DNA from: a virus
Reading direction: 5' to 3' (one strand)
IMG/VR virus record: IMGVR_UViG_3300031339_000004
Location: 1 to 64,000 of that record
Length of the DNA stretch: 64,000 bases
Below are positions 54,507 through 63,545 of this stretch, one piece after another. The notes below the pieces were generated by a model, which was not told the origin of the DNA, ran no database searches, and saw nothing but the letters and a program-made list of their open reading frames with translations. Position numbers and translations under genes: made by a program. Positions within the stretch are counted from its first letter, which is position 1. Every line of letters starts with the position of its first letter.

Positions 54507-56402
54507 ATGAGTTATCAAATAAACAAAACTGACGGATCGCTATTAGTTGACTTAGTTGACGGACAAATTGATTCTAATAGTACTAACCTTGTGTTAGTAG
54601 GGAGAAACTACACCGGCTATGGTGAAATTTTTAATGAAAACTTTGTTAGACTATTAGAAAATTTTTCAAATAGTGCAGCGCCGAGTAATCCGTTAAAAGG
54701 ACAAACTTGGTGGGACACTGCTAATCAAAGACTAAAAGTTTATAATGGATTAGTGTGGATAGCCAGCGGCAGTCCGTTTGTGCAGCCTACTATTCCTCTA
54801 ATGGTAACTGGCGATTTATGGATAGACAACCTAAATAATCAGTTATATGCGTTTGACGGTGTTGACGTTATATTAATTGGTCCACAGTATACTAAATCAC
54901 AAGGTGAGAGCGGCTTTAGAACCGGAACACTGTTAGATGAAAGTAGCCGTTCTCGCACAGTGTCTTATTTGTACATCGGCGGCACCCTAGTTGGTCTACT
55001 TAGCAGCTTAGATTTTACTCCAGTAACTGGACAGAAAATAGCTGGTTTGATTACTCAGGAAAATCCGACAGGTCGAATATACGAAGGCTTTAATGTTATT
55101 AATCAAGCTACATTTAAGTTTAGAGGCATAGCAGAAGCAGCAGAGTCATTAGTATCGTCTGACGGTAGAATTAGACCGGTTGACTCGTTCCTACCGTCAG
55201 ACACAGACGGAATAACCTCAGGCACGATTACTATTCAAAACGCAGGTGGATTAACAATTGGCCTGATACGAAACACTACACAAAAAATAGTAGGTGGAAA
55301 GTTTTATATAGAAAACCAAATTTTTGATCAGGATATGAGCTTACGAGTTGCATCATCGTTAACATCATCAACAATAGATGCAGTGTATATAGATGCAAGT
55401 ACAGCAAGGGTAGGTATTTTTAATAATAACCCACAGTATGCTTTAGATGTTACCGGTGATTTACGAATTTCCGGTAATCTATTATTTTCAGGGACAGCAA
55501 ATAGTCTAGATATTAACATATTGAGAGTTGAGGATAAGGTTATACAACTAGCTAGGACGGTACCTGGATCCGAACTTAGTGCTGCTGATGCAAATGATAC
55601 TGGTATAATATTTGATATCGCCGGCTCGTTAACAAAGAAATGGACGTGGGAAAGTGTAACCAATGCATGGACTTCTAACGTAGGAATCAACATATCTGAT
55701 AGTTCTACCGGTTATCATATAGGAGGCGAGCTCAAACTAACAAATACTAGTTTAGTTAATATTCAAAAAGCGCTCGACCTAAATGAAATCGGTACTTTAA
55801 TATCACTCAGCGTTGACAATACATCAATCGACGGAACGACCATAAAGGCAGGTGCTGCAATCGCAGCAAGTGACCCTACTGATAACTTACTTCCTCTAAA
55901 TATTATAGGCACCGCTGGAATTAACATATCTTCATTAAACGGTAACATCTCTTTATCGACTCCAGCAAGGATTACTGGTGTATTAGATCCGACACAGCCG
56001 CAGGATGTTGCTACTAAACTTTATACAGACACCGCTGCTAGAAGAGAACCAGTAGGATTTTCGTTAGACGTAACCGGTCTAGGAACAGGAACTACATTGT
56101 CAGATGCAGTGGCTGTAATTCTATCAGATTTATACCAACCTTATGACGGTAAAGTAGCTATGATTCATACCGTGTCGTATTCTAACTCAGTCGTTAGTGG
56201 TGTAGATATTGCCGGTGCTACAACAATTACTTTAGTAGATGTTGACAAGAACGGAACTGAAAATCAGTCAGTTGTACAAGAAGTTGAGTTTGACCCAGCC
56301 GGCGCTTCTGGCACAGTGTCATTAACTCCAAGTAGAGCACTAATGGAATACGCTGCGGACGGAACGAATTGGAACTTGATAGTAGTAACAAATCCATATT
56401 AA
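54507..56402 (+). CDS. Fibre-like virion protein (paralogue 2)
   Basis: It starts 3 bases after the previous stop, with the same N-terminal module (YGEIFNENFVRLLENFS, PLKGQTWWDTANQRLKVYNG). The shaft contains the fibre segment ALDVTGDLRISGNLLFSGTA (around residue 313) seen in many phage fibres with long beta-shafts. A C-terminal beta domain (about 500-631) lacks the collar motif. It is probably a second fibre or attachment protein of the same set. Confidence 0.65.
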   Translation: MSYQINKTDGSLLVDLVDGQIDSNSTNLVLVGRNYTGYGEIFNENFVRLLENFSNSAAPSNPLKGQTWWDTANQRLKVYNGLVWIASGSPFVQPTIPLMVTGDLWIDNLNNQLYAFDGVDVILIGPQYTKSQGESGFRTGTLLDESSRSRTVSYLYIGGTLVGLLSSLDFTPVTGQKIAGLITQENPTGRIYEGFNVINQATFKFRGIAEAAESLVSSDGRIRPVDSFLPSDTDGITSGTITIQNAGGLTIGLIRNTTQKIVGGKFYIENQIFDQDMSLRVASSLTSSTIDAVYIDASTARVGIFNNNPQYALDVTGDLRISGNLLFSGTANSLDINILRVEDKVIQLARTVPGSELSAADANDTGIIFDIAGSLTKKWTWESVTNAWTSNVGINISDSSTGYHIGGELKLTNTSLVNIQKALDLNEIGTLISLSVDNTSIDGTTIKAGAAIAASDPTDNLLPLNIIGTAGINISSLNGNISLSTPARITGVLDPTQPQDVATKLYTDTAARREPVGFSLDVTGLGTGTTLSDAVAVILSDLYQPYDGKVAMIHTVSYSNSVVSGVDIAGATTITLVDVDKNGTENQSVVQEVEFDPAGASGTVSLTPSRALMEYAADGTNWNLIVVTNPY

Positions 56403-56407
56403 TATAT

Positions 56408-56415
56408 GATAAATA
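56408..56415 (+). promoter_or_regulatory. Candidate late promoter (GATAAATA) for the third fibre gene
   Basis: GATAAATAATAC lies 27 bases before the ATG at 56442, with a CTAAGGA ribosome site between them. Confidence 0.55.
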
Positions 56416-56441
56416 ATACAAACGCTAAGGATTATACTTAA

Positions 56442-57932
56442 ATGGCTTATCAAATTGATAGATACAATAATACTTTATTAACAGTAGTTGATGATGGTAC
56501 TATTGACCAAACAACTGATTTAAAATTTATCGGCAAGAACTATTCGGGCTACGGTGAATTACATAACGAGAACTTTTTGTTCTTATTAGAAAACTTTTCA
56601 GGAATTAACGAACCGGCTAGGCCACTGAGTGGACAGGTGTGGTTTGACTTAGGAAGTAGCAAGTTAAAATTTTATGATGGAGCCCAGTGGCGTAGTACTG
56701 GCGGATCAGAGACTTCTGGGACTCAGCCAACTGGACTGTCAGTTGGGGACTTTTGGTGGAATTCATCAAGTGATCAATTATATGTATACAACGGAATTAA
56801 CTTTGTTCTAGTAGGTCCGCAAAACGTGGGCAACGGCGTTACTCAGTTGCAGAGTATTGAAGTAGTTGATGCTACTGGCGCAGTCCGCAATTTGATATCA
56901 GCTACTGTTAACGACGAAGTTATTTTTGTTATTAATGCTGCAAATAATTTTACTCTAGGAGTGTCTACTCCTATTCTTGGGTTCGATGGAATCAAAAGAG
57001 GCGTAACGCTAAAGTGGACTAGACTAGCAGACGATGGAGTAACCAACAGCCAACAAGTTGCAGGTAACGATTTCCGTTACTGGGGAACTGCTAGTAACGC
57101 TGAGAAGCTTGGTGGTATATCAGCAGAAAACTTTGCAACACGGGATCTAGCTAGTTTTGACAGCTTAGTAGAATTTCCAGACGCTGGCATTGCAATCGGC
57201 GATTCTAACGATTTGCAATTAAACATAGAAAACGGTAACCAGGGAGTTATACAAAACGTCACGGGCCAAAATAGTATTATCAAAATAAAAGTTACTAACG
57301 GTGCTGGTGCAGTTACTCCTACGTTTACGTTTGGTCCTACTGGTATGTTACCTGCGACAGACAACGTGTTTAATCTTGGGTCACTAACCAATAGAATACA
57401 GGACGTGTATGCAGCTAACTTTAGGGGTGAAGCTGTTAATGCAACTAACCTAAGAGTAGGATCTAATTTTAGAACTGCTTCAGTCACAGCTATTCCAAAC
57501 ACTATTGCAGTAAGAGACCCATCTGGCAACTTATCAGCTACCTTATTCCAGGGTACTGCAACTCAAGCCCGTTATGCGGACCTAGCAGAAATTTATTCAA
57601 CTAACAAAACATACCCGGTTGGAACTGTGGTATCCGTCTGTGCGCACAACGATCACGATGTCGGCGCTGCAAACGCGGGTGAAATTGCAATTGGCGTAAT
57701 TTCAGAAAACCCTGCATATTTAATGAATAGCGATGCACCCGGCCAAGCAGTTGGATTAAAAGGTCGAGTGCCGGTGAGAGTTGTTGGTATGGTAAAAAAA
57801 GGTCAAGCAGTTTACGTACATGGAAAAGGCACAGCATGTACATCACATACTGGAGCAAGTATGGTAGGTATCGCACTAGAGTCTAGCAATGATGAAAATG
57901 AAAAGCTAGTAGAATGTGTACTAAAGGTTTAA
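56442..57932 (+). CDS. Fibre-like virion protein with DLAE-type C-terminal domain (paralogue 3)
   Basis: The N-terminus repeats the shared module (YGELHNENFLFLLENFS, PLSGQVWFDLGSSKLKFYDG). The last about 115 residues begin RYADLAEIYSTNKTYPVGTV and continue GEIAIGVISENPAYLMNSDA. This pattern occurs at the end of many phage fibre proteins and is related to the self-cleaving fibre-chaperone domains (peptidase G2-like). Whether it self-cleaves cannot be told from sequence alone. It has its own late promoter. Confidence 0.65.
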   Translation: MAYQIDRYNNTLLTVVDDGTIDQTTDLKFIGKNYSGYGELHNENFLFLLENFSGINEPARPLSGQVWFDLGSSKLKFYDGAQWRSTGGSETSGTQPTGLSVGDFWWNSSSDQLYVYNGINFVLVGPQNVGNGVTQLQSIEVVDATGAVRNLISATVNDEVIFVINAANNFTLGVSTPILGFDGIKRGVTLKWTRLADDGVTNSQQVAGNDFRYWGTASNAEKLGGISAENFATRDLASFDSLVEFPDAGIAIGDSNDLQLNIENGNQGVIQNVTGQNSIIKIKVTNGAGAVTPTFTFGPTGMLPATDNVFNLGSLTNRIQDVYAANFRGEAVNATNLRVGSNFRTASVTAIPNTIAVRDPSGNLSATLFQGTATQARYADLAEIYSTNKTYPVGTVVSVCAHNDHDVGAANAGEIAIGVISENPAYLMNSDAPGQAVGLKGRVPVRVVGMVKKGQAVYVHGKGTACTSHTGASMVGIALESSNDENEKLVECVLKV

Positions 57933-57941
57933 GGATCCAGC

Positions 57942-58868
57942 ATGGCAAACGTTACAGCAGCAAGAGTAACAAACTTACACGAACGCATTAAACTAGTATT
58001 AGGAGAAGGCGCAGGACAGTTTGGTTACGGGCAACCGGTCGAAAGTGCTCCGGTAAGCAACCAGAACAACTTTATACTTGCTGAAGATATCAACAGTATA
58101 TATAGAGATATGATTAATGCAAGAGCACATCAAGTAGGAATTACTAGCACGATGATTGCTTTGCTAATAAAAGACAGAAATATTGTAGCTGAAGATGCTA
58201 GCTTTTTTGTTGATGACGACGGAGTAACAACGTCTGATGTAAATGGCTCGTTAAAAGGTATGGTTGACTACGAAAACCTAATGTCCGTAATTGAAACAGA
58301 AAAAGCTTTAATAGATGTACCGACTCAGGCTGAGCTAGAAACAGGTATTTCTGATCGACGAGAATCTCCGTGGAACGGGACAATAACACACGAAGTACAA
58401 GTAACATTTGCCGATGCTAATGAACGACGTTATTTTTTTAATACAGGCGGCGAAATTCGGTTTAGTGCCAATCTTACTAGTTCGTCGGGCAGCAAAGGAG
58501 CTGACTGGGTAAATTTATTATCGAATATGGGTACTGTAAAATTTAAAAGTAATAGCACAGTGACTACTGGTTCGGGCGCCGCGGCTGCCATTGGTAATTA
58601 TCAATTAACAGACAATTATCAAGGAATATACAGCAAGACTGGGTCAGGTATTTACTCTTCGAACATCTACACAATTCAAGCAACGCAACCTGAGGCAAAT
58701 CCTAACGTTATTCTATTCAAAATACAGTTTAACGACGCAGCTTTCGTAGGAAACATAGACGATAATGTCGACGGTAAATTAGAAAGCAGTGTTAATCAAC
58801 TACGAGCAAATAGCATTAATGTATCAGTTGCAGGTCCTAGTTTTTCCAATCAATCAACTCTTGCATAA
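57942..58868 (+). CDS. Virion structural protein, paralogous pair member A
   Basis: The 308-residue protein begins MANVTAARVTNLHERIKLVL and shares with the next gene a common plan: an N-terminal VTAARxxxLxxxxxLVLG helix, a mid-region RRYFFNTGGEIRF...ADWVNLLSNMG, and a YQGIYS/YTIQA beta tail. Such proteins follow fibre genes in marine T4-like phages. They may be fibre attachment or decoration proteins. AAGGA precedes the start. Confidence 0.6.
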   Translation: MANVTAARVTNLHERIKLVLGEGAGQFGYGQPVESAPVSNQNNFILAEDINSIYRDMINARAHQVGITSTMIALLIKDRNIVAEDASFFVDDDGVTTSDVNGSLKGMVDYENLMSVIETEKALIDVPTQAELETGISDRRESPWNGTITHEVQVTFADANERRYFFNTGGEIRFSANLTSSSGSKGADWVNLLSNMGTVKFKSNSTVTTGSGAAAAIGNYQLTDNYQGIYSKTGSGIYSSNIYTIQATQPEANPNVILFKIQFNDAAFVGNIDDNVDGKLESSVNQLRANSINVSVAGPSFSNQSTLA

Positions 58869-58913
58869 ATTTGTTTCTGATAGTATAATTATAACAATAC
58901 AAGAGACAATATT

Positions 58914-59930
58914 ATGGCAACCACGACACCAGTAACAGCAGCAAGATATAATGCCCTTAGAGATACAGTAAACCTAGTACTAGGAGTATCTTCTCCTTTA
59001 ACTCCTACGTACGGTTATGGCGACTTTATTTCTACTAGTGATGTAGTCGGCAACTTCGAAGACAATAACACAGACACCAATAAGATATCTGTACAAGAAT
59101 ACGAAGAGATATACTTTGACTTGATACGATCTCGTATTCATCAATTAGGTTCCGGCAACGTTACAATTTTACCTTATCCCGAAGGAGATATTAACAACAA
59201 TCCAGGCGCTGATATTATCGACGAGTCCTACATACAATTATTAGAAACTCTAGCAAGCAACGTTGAGACTGACAGGTTCAGTATTGATGCCGCATCACAA
59301 GCCAGTACTTCGTTAGTGTTCGATCAGTTTAGTAATTCGATTTCATCTGTTTACGATCAGTCTGTTAGAGGAACATGGGACGGACAGCTAATTCACATAT
59401 TTGATGTATCTTTTGAGAATGCTGCTGATAGAAGACACTTTTTTAACGCAGGAGGCGAAATTCGAGTAGATGCTGATGTGAACTATTCAGGTAGTCAAGC
59501 TAAATCAGTTGATTGGGCCAACAGGATGAACGACTTAGATGCTTATAGTATAGCAGGCAATCGCAGTTTTATTGGTAATACTACAGCATTCTATACCAAT
59601 AAAAACACCAGTGTTGGCAATTACTCCCTTACTGGATCCTATCAGCAATTGTACTTTTATGCATTTTCTAATGCTTACGTTAATAATTACTATACAATAC
59701 AAGCCCTGTCACTTAATGACACTACTGTAAGAGTTCGAGTGTTATTTGTTGACGGGGAAGCAGTGTCATCTCCTCCACCAGATACTCCTATTGACGAAGC
59801 AGTGTTTGGGGACTTTTCGAGCAACGTGTCAGTTCTAATTCCAGACGGTAGTGCTACTATCAATGGAGTAGTTACGGATACTGTGAGCTATGACGGTGCT
59901 ATAGTAGGAACTCTAATCTCTGGATTATAA
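58914..59930 (+). CDS. Virion structural protein, paralogous pair member B
   Basis: The 338-residue protein (MATTTPVTAARYNALRDTVN) is a diverged paralogue of its neighbour, with RRHFFNAGGEIRVDADVNYS at the matching place. A weak TAAATA-like site (CATAAATT, 58864-58871) lies upstream, over the stop of member A. This is the last virion gene before the early-promoter operon. Confidence 0.6.
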   Translation: MATTTPVTAARYNALRDTVNLVLGVSSPLTPTYGYGDFISTSDVVGNFEDNNTDTNKISVQEYEEIYFDLIRSRIHQLGSGNVTILPYPEGDINNNPGADIIDESYIQLLETLASNVETDRFSIDAASQASTSLVFDQFSNSISSVYDQSVRGTWDGQLIHIFDVSFENAADRRHFFNAGGEIRVDADVNYSGSQAKSVDWANRMNDLDAYSIAGNRSFIGNTTAFYTNKNTSVGNYSLTGSYQQLYFYAFSNAYVNNYYTIQALSLNDTTVRVRVLFVDGEAVSSPPPDTPIDEAVFGDFSSNVSVLIPDGSATINGVVTDTVSYDGAIVGTLISGL

Positions 59931-59942
59931 CCAAAACTCTCC

Positions 59943-59971
59943 TTGACAAGAATGTTAAACTACTATATAAT
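59943..59971 (+). promoter_or_regulatory. Perfect consensus sigma70 promoter for the glycosyltransferase operon
   Basis: TTGACA (59943-59948), exactly 17 bases, TATAAT (59966-59971), 12/12 to consensus, 24 bases before the ATG at 59995 with AGGAG in between. It marks a switch from late virion genes to host-polymerase-driven genes. Confidence 0.9.
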
Positions 59972-59994
59972 TGTGTAACATATAGGAGATTTTG

Positions 59995-60354
59995 ATGGAC
60001 GAGCGACTAGAAAAAGCACTAGACTTTTCTAATTACATGGTTACGTTAAACAACCAGAAAAGACTACTTAAAGAAAACTATCATGAGGAATTGATGTACT
60101 TTTATAAAGGAAGTCAGTTTACTGTTTCGCGAGAGTTGATGACTTTTGTTAACATGTTAGTAGACAGAGAATACAACAAGGATGTCATTCTTGTTGACGA
60201 CAACGACACTCCTGCATTAATAGACGATCTTACTGATTTCTACGACAGTATTCTCGATGTATACTTTAGTGCATCAAACAGTTATCACACACAATACGAG
60301 CAACTAAAGAAAAACCGAAGTCCAGCAAAGTTGGTCAATTATGACAAAGACTAG
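59995..60354 (+). CDS. Small acidic protein of unknown function, first gene of the operon (119 aa)
   Basis: The ATG at 59995 is chosen over a TTG one codon upstream because the AGGAG site is well spaced. The protein MDERLEKALDFSNYMVTLNN is helical and acidic with YDSILDVYFSASNSYHTQY near the end. It overlaps the following glycosyltransferase gene by 14 bases. Similar small proteins accompany these transferase-like genes in marine T4-like phages; the function is unknown. Confidence 0.65.
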   Translation: MDERLEKALDFSNYMVTLNNQKRLLKENYHEELMYFYKGSQFTVSRELMTFVNMLVDREYNKDVILVDDNDTPALIDDLTDFYDSILDVYFSASNSYHTQYEQLKKNRSPAKLVNYDKD

Positions 60355-61192
60355 AGGTGTCCTGGTCTTTGCTAGAAACAACGGTCACATTGACTATGTC
60401 AAGCAGGCTGCTTTCTTAGCAGACAGAGTAAAATATTATTTAGATCTTCCTACAAGTATTGTAACAGACAGCCCCCGCTATCTCAACGATAACTTTCCTG
60501 ATACCTTTGATCACGTAATTTCACTAGAAAAATATAGTGATGAAAATAGTAGACTTTACTTTGACGGAGCAATGTCTCATGCTTCTGCTAGCTTCAACAA
60601 TAGACGGCGGGCAGATGCCTATGTCCTAAGTCCTTACTTAGAAACTTTGTTGTTAGACACTGATATTGTTATTTGTAATGACATATACAAAAATTGTTTT
60701 ACGTCGTCTTGTGACTTTTTAATATATAAAGAATCACACGACCTAGGAAACGTCCGAGATGTGTCGGAATTTGAATATATAAGCGATTGCGGCGTAGAGT
60801 TTTACTGGGCTACATGTATTTTCTTTAGAAAAAATGAGATCAACAGTACTTTCTTTGATCTAGTAAAGCATGTTCAAGATAATTGGACACACTATGTTAA
60901 AGTTTACCAACTCTCAACTACTATGTTCAGAAATGACTTTGCTTTTAGTATCGCTATACACATTATGAACGGCTTTCAGAAGGGTAATTTTACTGCGAGT
61001 ATGCCGGGAAAAATACTTTATGTCACAGATAAAGACATTCTTTGGCGACTACAAGACGACGAGATGATGTTTCTTGTTGAAAAGAAACATCGACTTGGAG
61101 AATATACCCCAATAAAAACACAAGGACAAACTGTCCATGTAATGAACAAGCTCAGTTTGAATAGAGCAATAGACAAGGTAACAAATGGATAA
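60341..61192 (+). CDS. Glycosyltransferase-like protein, GT-A type (1)
   Basis: The 283-residue protein begins RGVLVFARNNGHIDYVKQAA and has the DxD motif in ETLLLDTDIVI (about residue 105), which in GT-A enzymes binds the nucleotide-sugar metal. The pattern '..a.nn...DYv.qa...a.' and the length are shared with the next gene, so they are tandem paralogues (about 20-25% by eye). The GT8-like role in phage or host surface or DNA modification is inferred; the acceptor is unknown. It overlaps both neighbours. Confidence 0.7.
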   Translation: MTKTRGVLVFARNNGHIDYVKQAAFLADRVKYYLDLPTSIVTDSPRYLNDNFPDTFDHVISLEKYSDENSRLYFDGAMSHASASFNNRRRADAYVLSPYLETLLLDTDIVICNDIYKNCFTSSCDFLIYKESHDLGNVRDVSEFEYISDCGVEFYWATCIFFRKNEINSTFFDLVKHVQDNWTHYVKVYQLSTTMFRNDFAFSIAIHIMNGFQKGNFTASMPGKILYVTDKDILWRLQDDEMMFLVEKKHRLGEYTPIKTQGQTVHVMNKLSLNRAIDKVTNG

Positions 61193-62036
61193 TACCGGAA
61201 TAGTAGTACTTGCTCAAAATAACGCCAATGACGATTACGTACAGCAAGCTTGTCTTTTGGCAATGAGCGTTAGCGTGACAAATCCTTCTCTCCCTGTAAG
61301 CTTGGTTACTAACGACACAGTGCCGCAGGAGTATCAACCACTGTTTGATAAAATAATACCTATTCCGTTTGGCGACCATGCTGCTAATAAAGAATGGAAG
61401 GTAGAAAACCGCTGGAAGATATATCACTCTACACCTTACGAAAGAACTATTGTAATGGATACAGATATGTTGGTACTACAGGATATATCTAACTGGGTAA
61501 CTTTTCTTAACAACTACGATCTGTACTTTACTAGTGCGGTTCATACGTACAGAAACGAATTAGTAACCAGCAGTGTTTATAGAAAAACTTTTGTAATTAA
61601 CGATTTGCCAAATATATATAGTGGGTTTCATTATTTTAAGAAATGTGACTTTGCTCATGAGTTTTATAGATGGTTGGAATTTGTAACATACAATTGGGAG
61701 AAGTTTTATGAATTATATGCAAACAAGGACAGTAGTAGTCCACAGCATTACAGCGTAGACGTATGTGCAGCAATTGTTACAAAGATACTTGCCTGCGAAA
61801 GTAATATTACTAATAAGGTTGCTAAGTTCCCATGTTTCACTCACATGAAACCCCACGCACAGGACTGGAAAAGTGTACAGACAAGCTGGCAGGAATCTGT
61901 AGGAACTTATATTAACGATAACTGTGAGCTAAAGATAGGAAACTACTTGCAGACAGGCATATTTCACTATACTGAAAACAGCTTTGTGAAAGAAAACTCA
62001 GTACTTGACACGTATAGGAGATACCTAAATGTCTAA
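61185..62036 (+). CDS. Glycosyltransferase-like protein, GT-A type (2)
   Basis: The paralogue of the previous gene begins GIVVLAQNNANDDYVQQACL and has the DxD motif in RTIVMDTDMLVLQD (about residue 90). C-terminal HMKPHAQDW and WQESVGTYIND segments follow. It overlaps the previous gene by 8 bases and the next by 8. The presence of two similar transferases suggests sequential additions or two acceptors. Confidence 0.7.
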   Translation: MDNTGIVVLAQNNANDDYVQQACLLAMSVSVTNPSLPVSLVTNDTVPQEYQPLFDKIIPIPFGDHAANKEWKVENRWKIYHSTPYERTIVMDTDMLVLQDISNWVTFLNNYDLYFTSAVHTYRNELVTSSVYRKTFVINDLPNIYSGFHYFKKCDFAHEFYRWLEFVTYNWEKFYELYANKDSSSPQHYSVDVCAAIVTKILACESNITNKVAKFPCFTHMKPHAQDWKSVQTSWQESVGTYINDNCELKIGNYLQTGIFHYTENSFVKENSVLDTYRRYLNV

Positions 62037-62643
62037 TTTTACAGACCTAGTTAATCAAATGACAGTAGAAACTTCAAATAATATAAAAGGTTACGTTCAC
62101 TATGTACAAGAGACAGGGGAAATTGTTAAGATTGCTAATAGGCAATCTAAAGTAGAAGACTACGAGGTACTGGAAGTCGATTACAGCGAAGTAAAAGAGC
62201 TAAAGCTAGGAAAAAGACAATTTAGTGAGTTTTTTGTAGCATTCAACGCCACGTTAAAACGAATAGCTCTTAACGAAGTAGTACGTAAACATCAATCAGC
62301 AGACATCAGACAGCAATTGTATCAAATTCCAATTACTAACAAACCTGCTGATATAAAATTCGTTAAGGACATGCCCAACAACATTCTAAGATTATCAGCT
62401 AGCGAGAGTCTACGATTAGATAAAGTCTTACTGCATCAATGTGCCAAACTGAGTTTGAACTTTAGTATAACTGCAACCAACGACCCTAATATTTTGCATG
62501 AAAACTTTTCGGTTAACCTACAAGACCTTTTGACCAACGACTACCTAGACCTAACTGCGCTATTTCGTTATAATACCAAGTTAAAAAACATCAGCATATA
62601 TACAACTAAGTTTTTTGAAACATATTCAATAGAGGAAATTTAA
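62029..62643 (+). CDS. Unknown protein in glycosyltransferase operon (204 aa)
   Basis: It begins MSNFTDLVNQMTVETSNNIK and has no visible catalytic motif or membrane segment. It is mixed alpha/beta and hydrophilic. It overlaps the previous gene by 8 bases, and its stop shares its last base with the next start (TAATG), so it is co-translated with the transferases and may form a complex with them. Confidence 0.6.
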   Translation: MSNFTDLVNQMTVETSNNIKGYVHYVQETGEIVKIANRQSKVEDYEVLEVDYSEVKELKLGKRQFSEFFVAFNATLKRIALNEVVRKHQSADIRQQLYQIPITNKPADIKFVKDMPNNILRLSASESLRLDKVLLHQCAKLSLNFSITATNDPNILHENFSVNLQDLLTNDYLDLTALFRYNTKLKNISIYTTKFFETYSIEEI

Positions 62644-63545
62644 TGTCAAGCGTGATTAACGTAGTAGAGTGTGATATAATCTTCCTCTCTTACGACGAGC
62701 CAAACGCAGAGAAGAATTACGCAGACCTGTGTTCTAAGGTACCGTGGTCCAAGCGCGTACACGGTGTTAAAGGCAGTGACGCAGCCCATAAAGCGTGTGC
62801 AGCACTGTCAGAGACTGAGTATTTTGTTACTGTAGACGCTGACAACATTGTTGACCCAGCGTTCCTTCAAGTGCAAATAGATTTAGACAAGTTAGAACTG
62901 ACCCAAGATCACGTGTTTAGTTGGTGCGGCAAGATTTCAGTCAATGGATTAATGTACGGCAACGGCGGTCTCAAATTGTGGACCAAGAAGTTTGTTGAAA
63001 ACATGAGGACGCACGAAGCAGCAGAAGTAGATGACGCCGACGGCGCAGTTGATTTTTGTTTTGATCATAGATATTACCAGTTTAATGAAAACTACAGTAC
63101 TAGCTTCATTTGTTCTAGTCCTTTCCAGGCCTGGCGCGCTGGATTTCGTGAAGGTGTAAAAATGAGTCTTGATCAAGGAGTAAAGGCTAATAACATTAAA
63201 GACGTGTGGTGGCAGAACTATCAACGATTATTAATTTGGTGTAATGTGGGAGCAGATGTAAAAAACGGGCTCTGGAGTATGTTAGGGGCCCGCGAGGGAT
63301 GTTACCTAACAGCTTGCACTGACTGGGATCACAATCAGGTGAGAGATTTTGAGTACCTGACAAGTTTATGGAACGAAAAGTACAAAGGCATGACCGAGAC
63401 CTGCGTTGATGAAAAAATGCAAGAACTTGGCACGGTATTACGTGTCAACGCAGGTCTCGAAATTGCAGCCCTTGACTCAATGGGTTCGGCATTCTTTAAG
63501 CAAGTTTACGAGAACACTCCGCGAATTATTAGAAGGAGCGTATGA
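62643..63545 (+). CDS. Glycosyltransferase-like protein with DAD motif (3)
   Basis: The 300-residue protein starts with a beta strand CDIIFLSYDEPNAEKNYADL, the first strand of a GT2-type fold, and has FVTVDADNIVDPAF (about residue 60-73), a DxD-like nucleotide-sugar site. The C-terminal half has FICSSPFQAWRAGFREG and WWQNYQRLLIWCNVGADV. It is distinct from the two GT8-like genes, so it may act on another step of the same modification. It overlaps the next gene by four bases (ATGA). Confidence 0.65.
   Translation: MSSVINVVECDIIFLSYDEPNAEKNYADLCSKVPWSKRVHGVKGSDAAHKACAALSETEYFVTVDADNIVDPAFLQVQIDLDKLELTQDHVFSWCGKISVNGLMYGNGGLKLWTKKFVENMRTHEAAEVDDADGAVDFCFDHRYYQFNENYSTSFICSSPFQAWRAGFREGVKMSLDQGVKANNIKDVWWQNYQRLLIWCNVGADVKNGLWSMLGAREGCYLTACTDWDHNQVRDFEYLTSLWNEKYKGMTETCVDEKMQELGTVLRVNAGLEIAALDSMGSAFFKQVYENTPRIIRRSV

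Noticed and set aside
59992-59994. TTG start for the first gene of the transferase operon
   Set aside because: It is directly followed by ATG with better AGGAG spacing.
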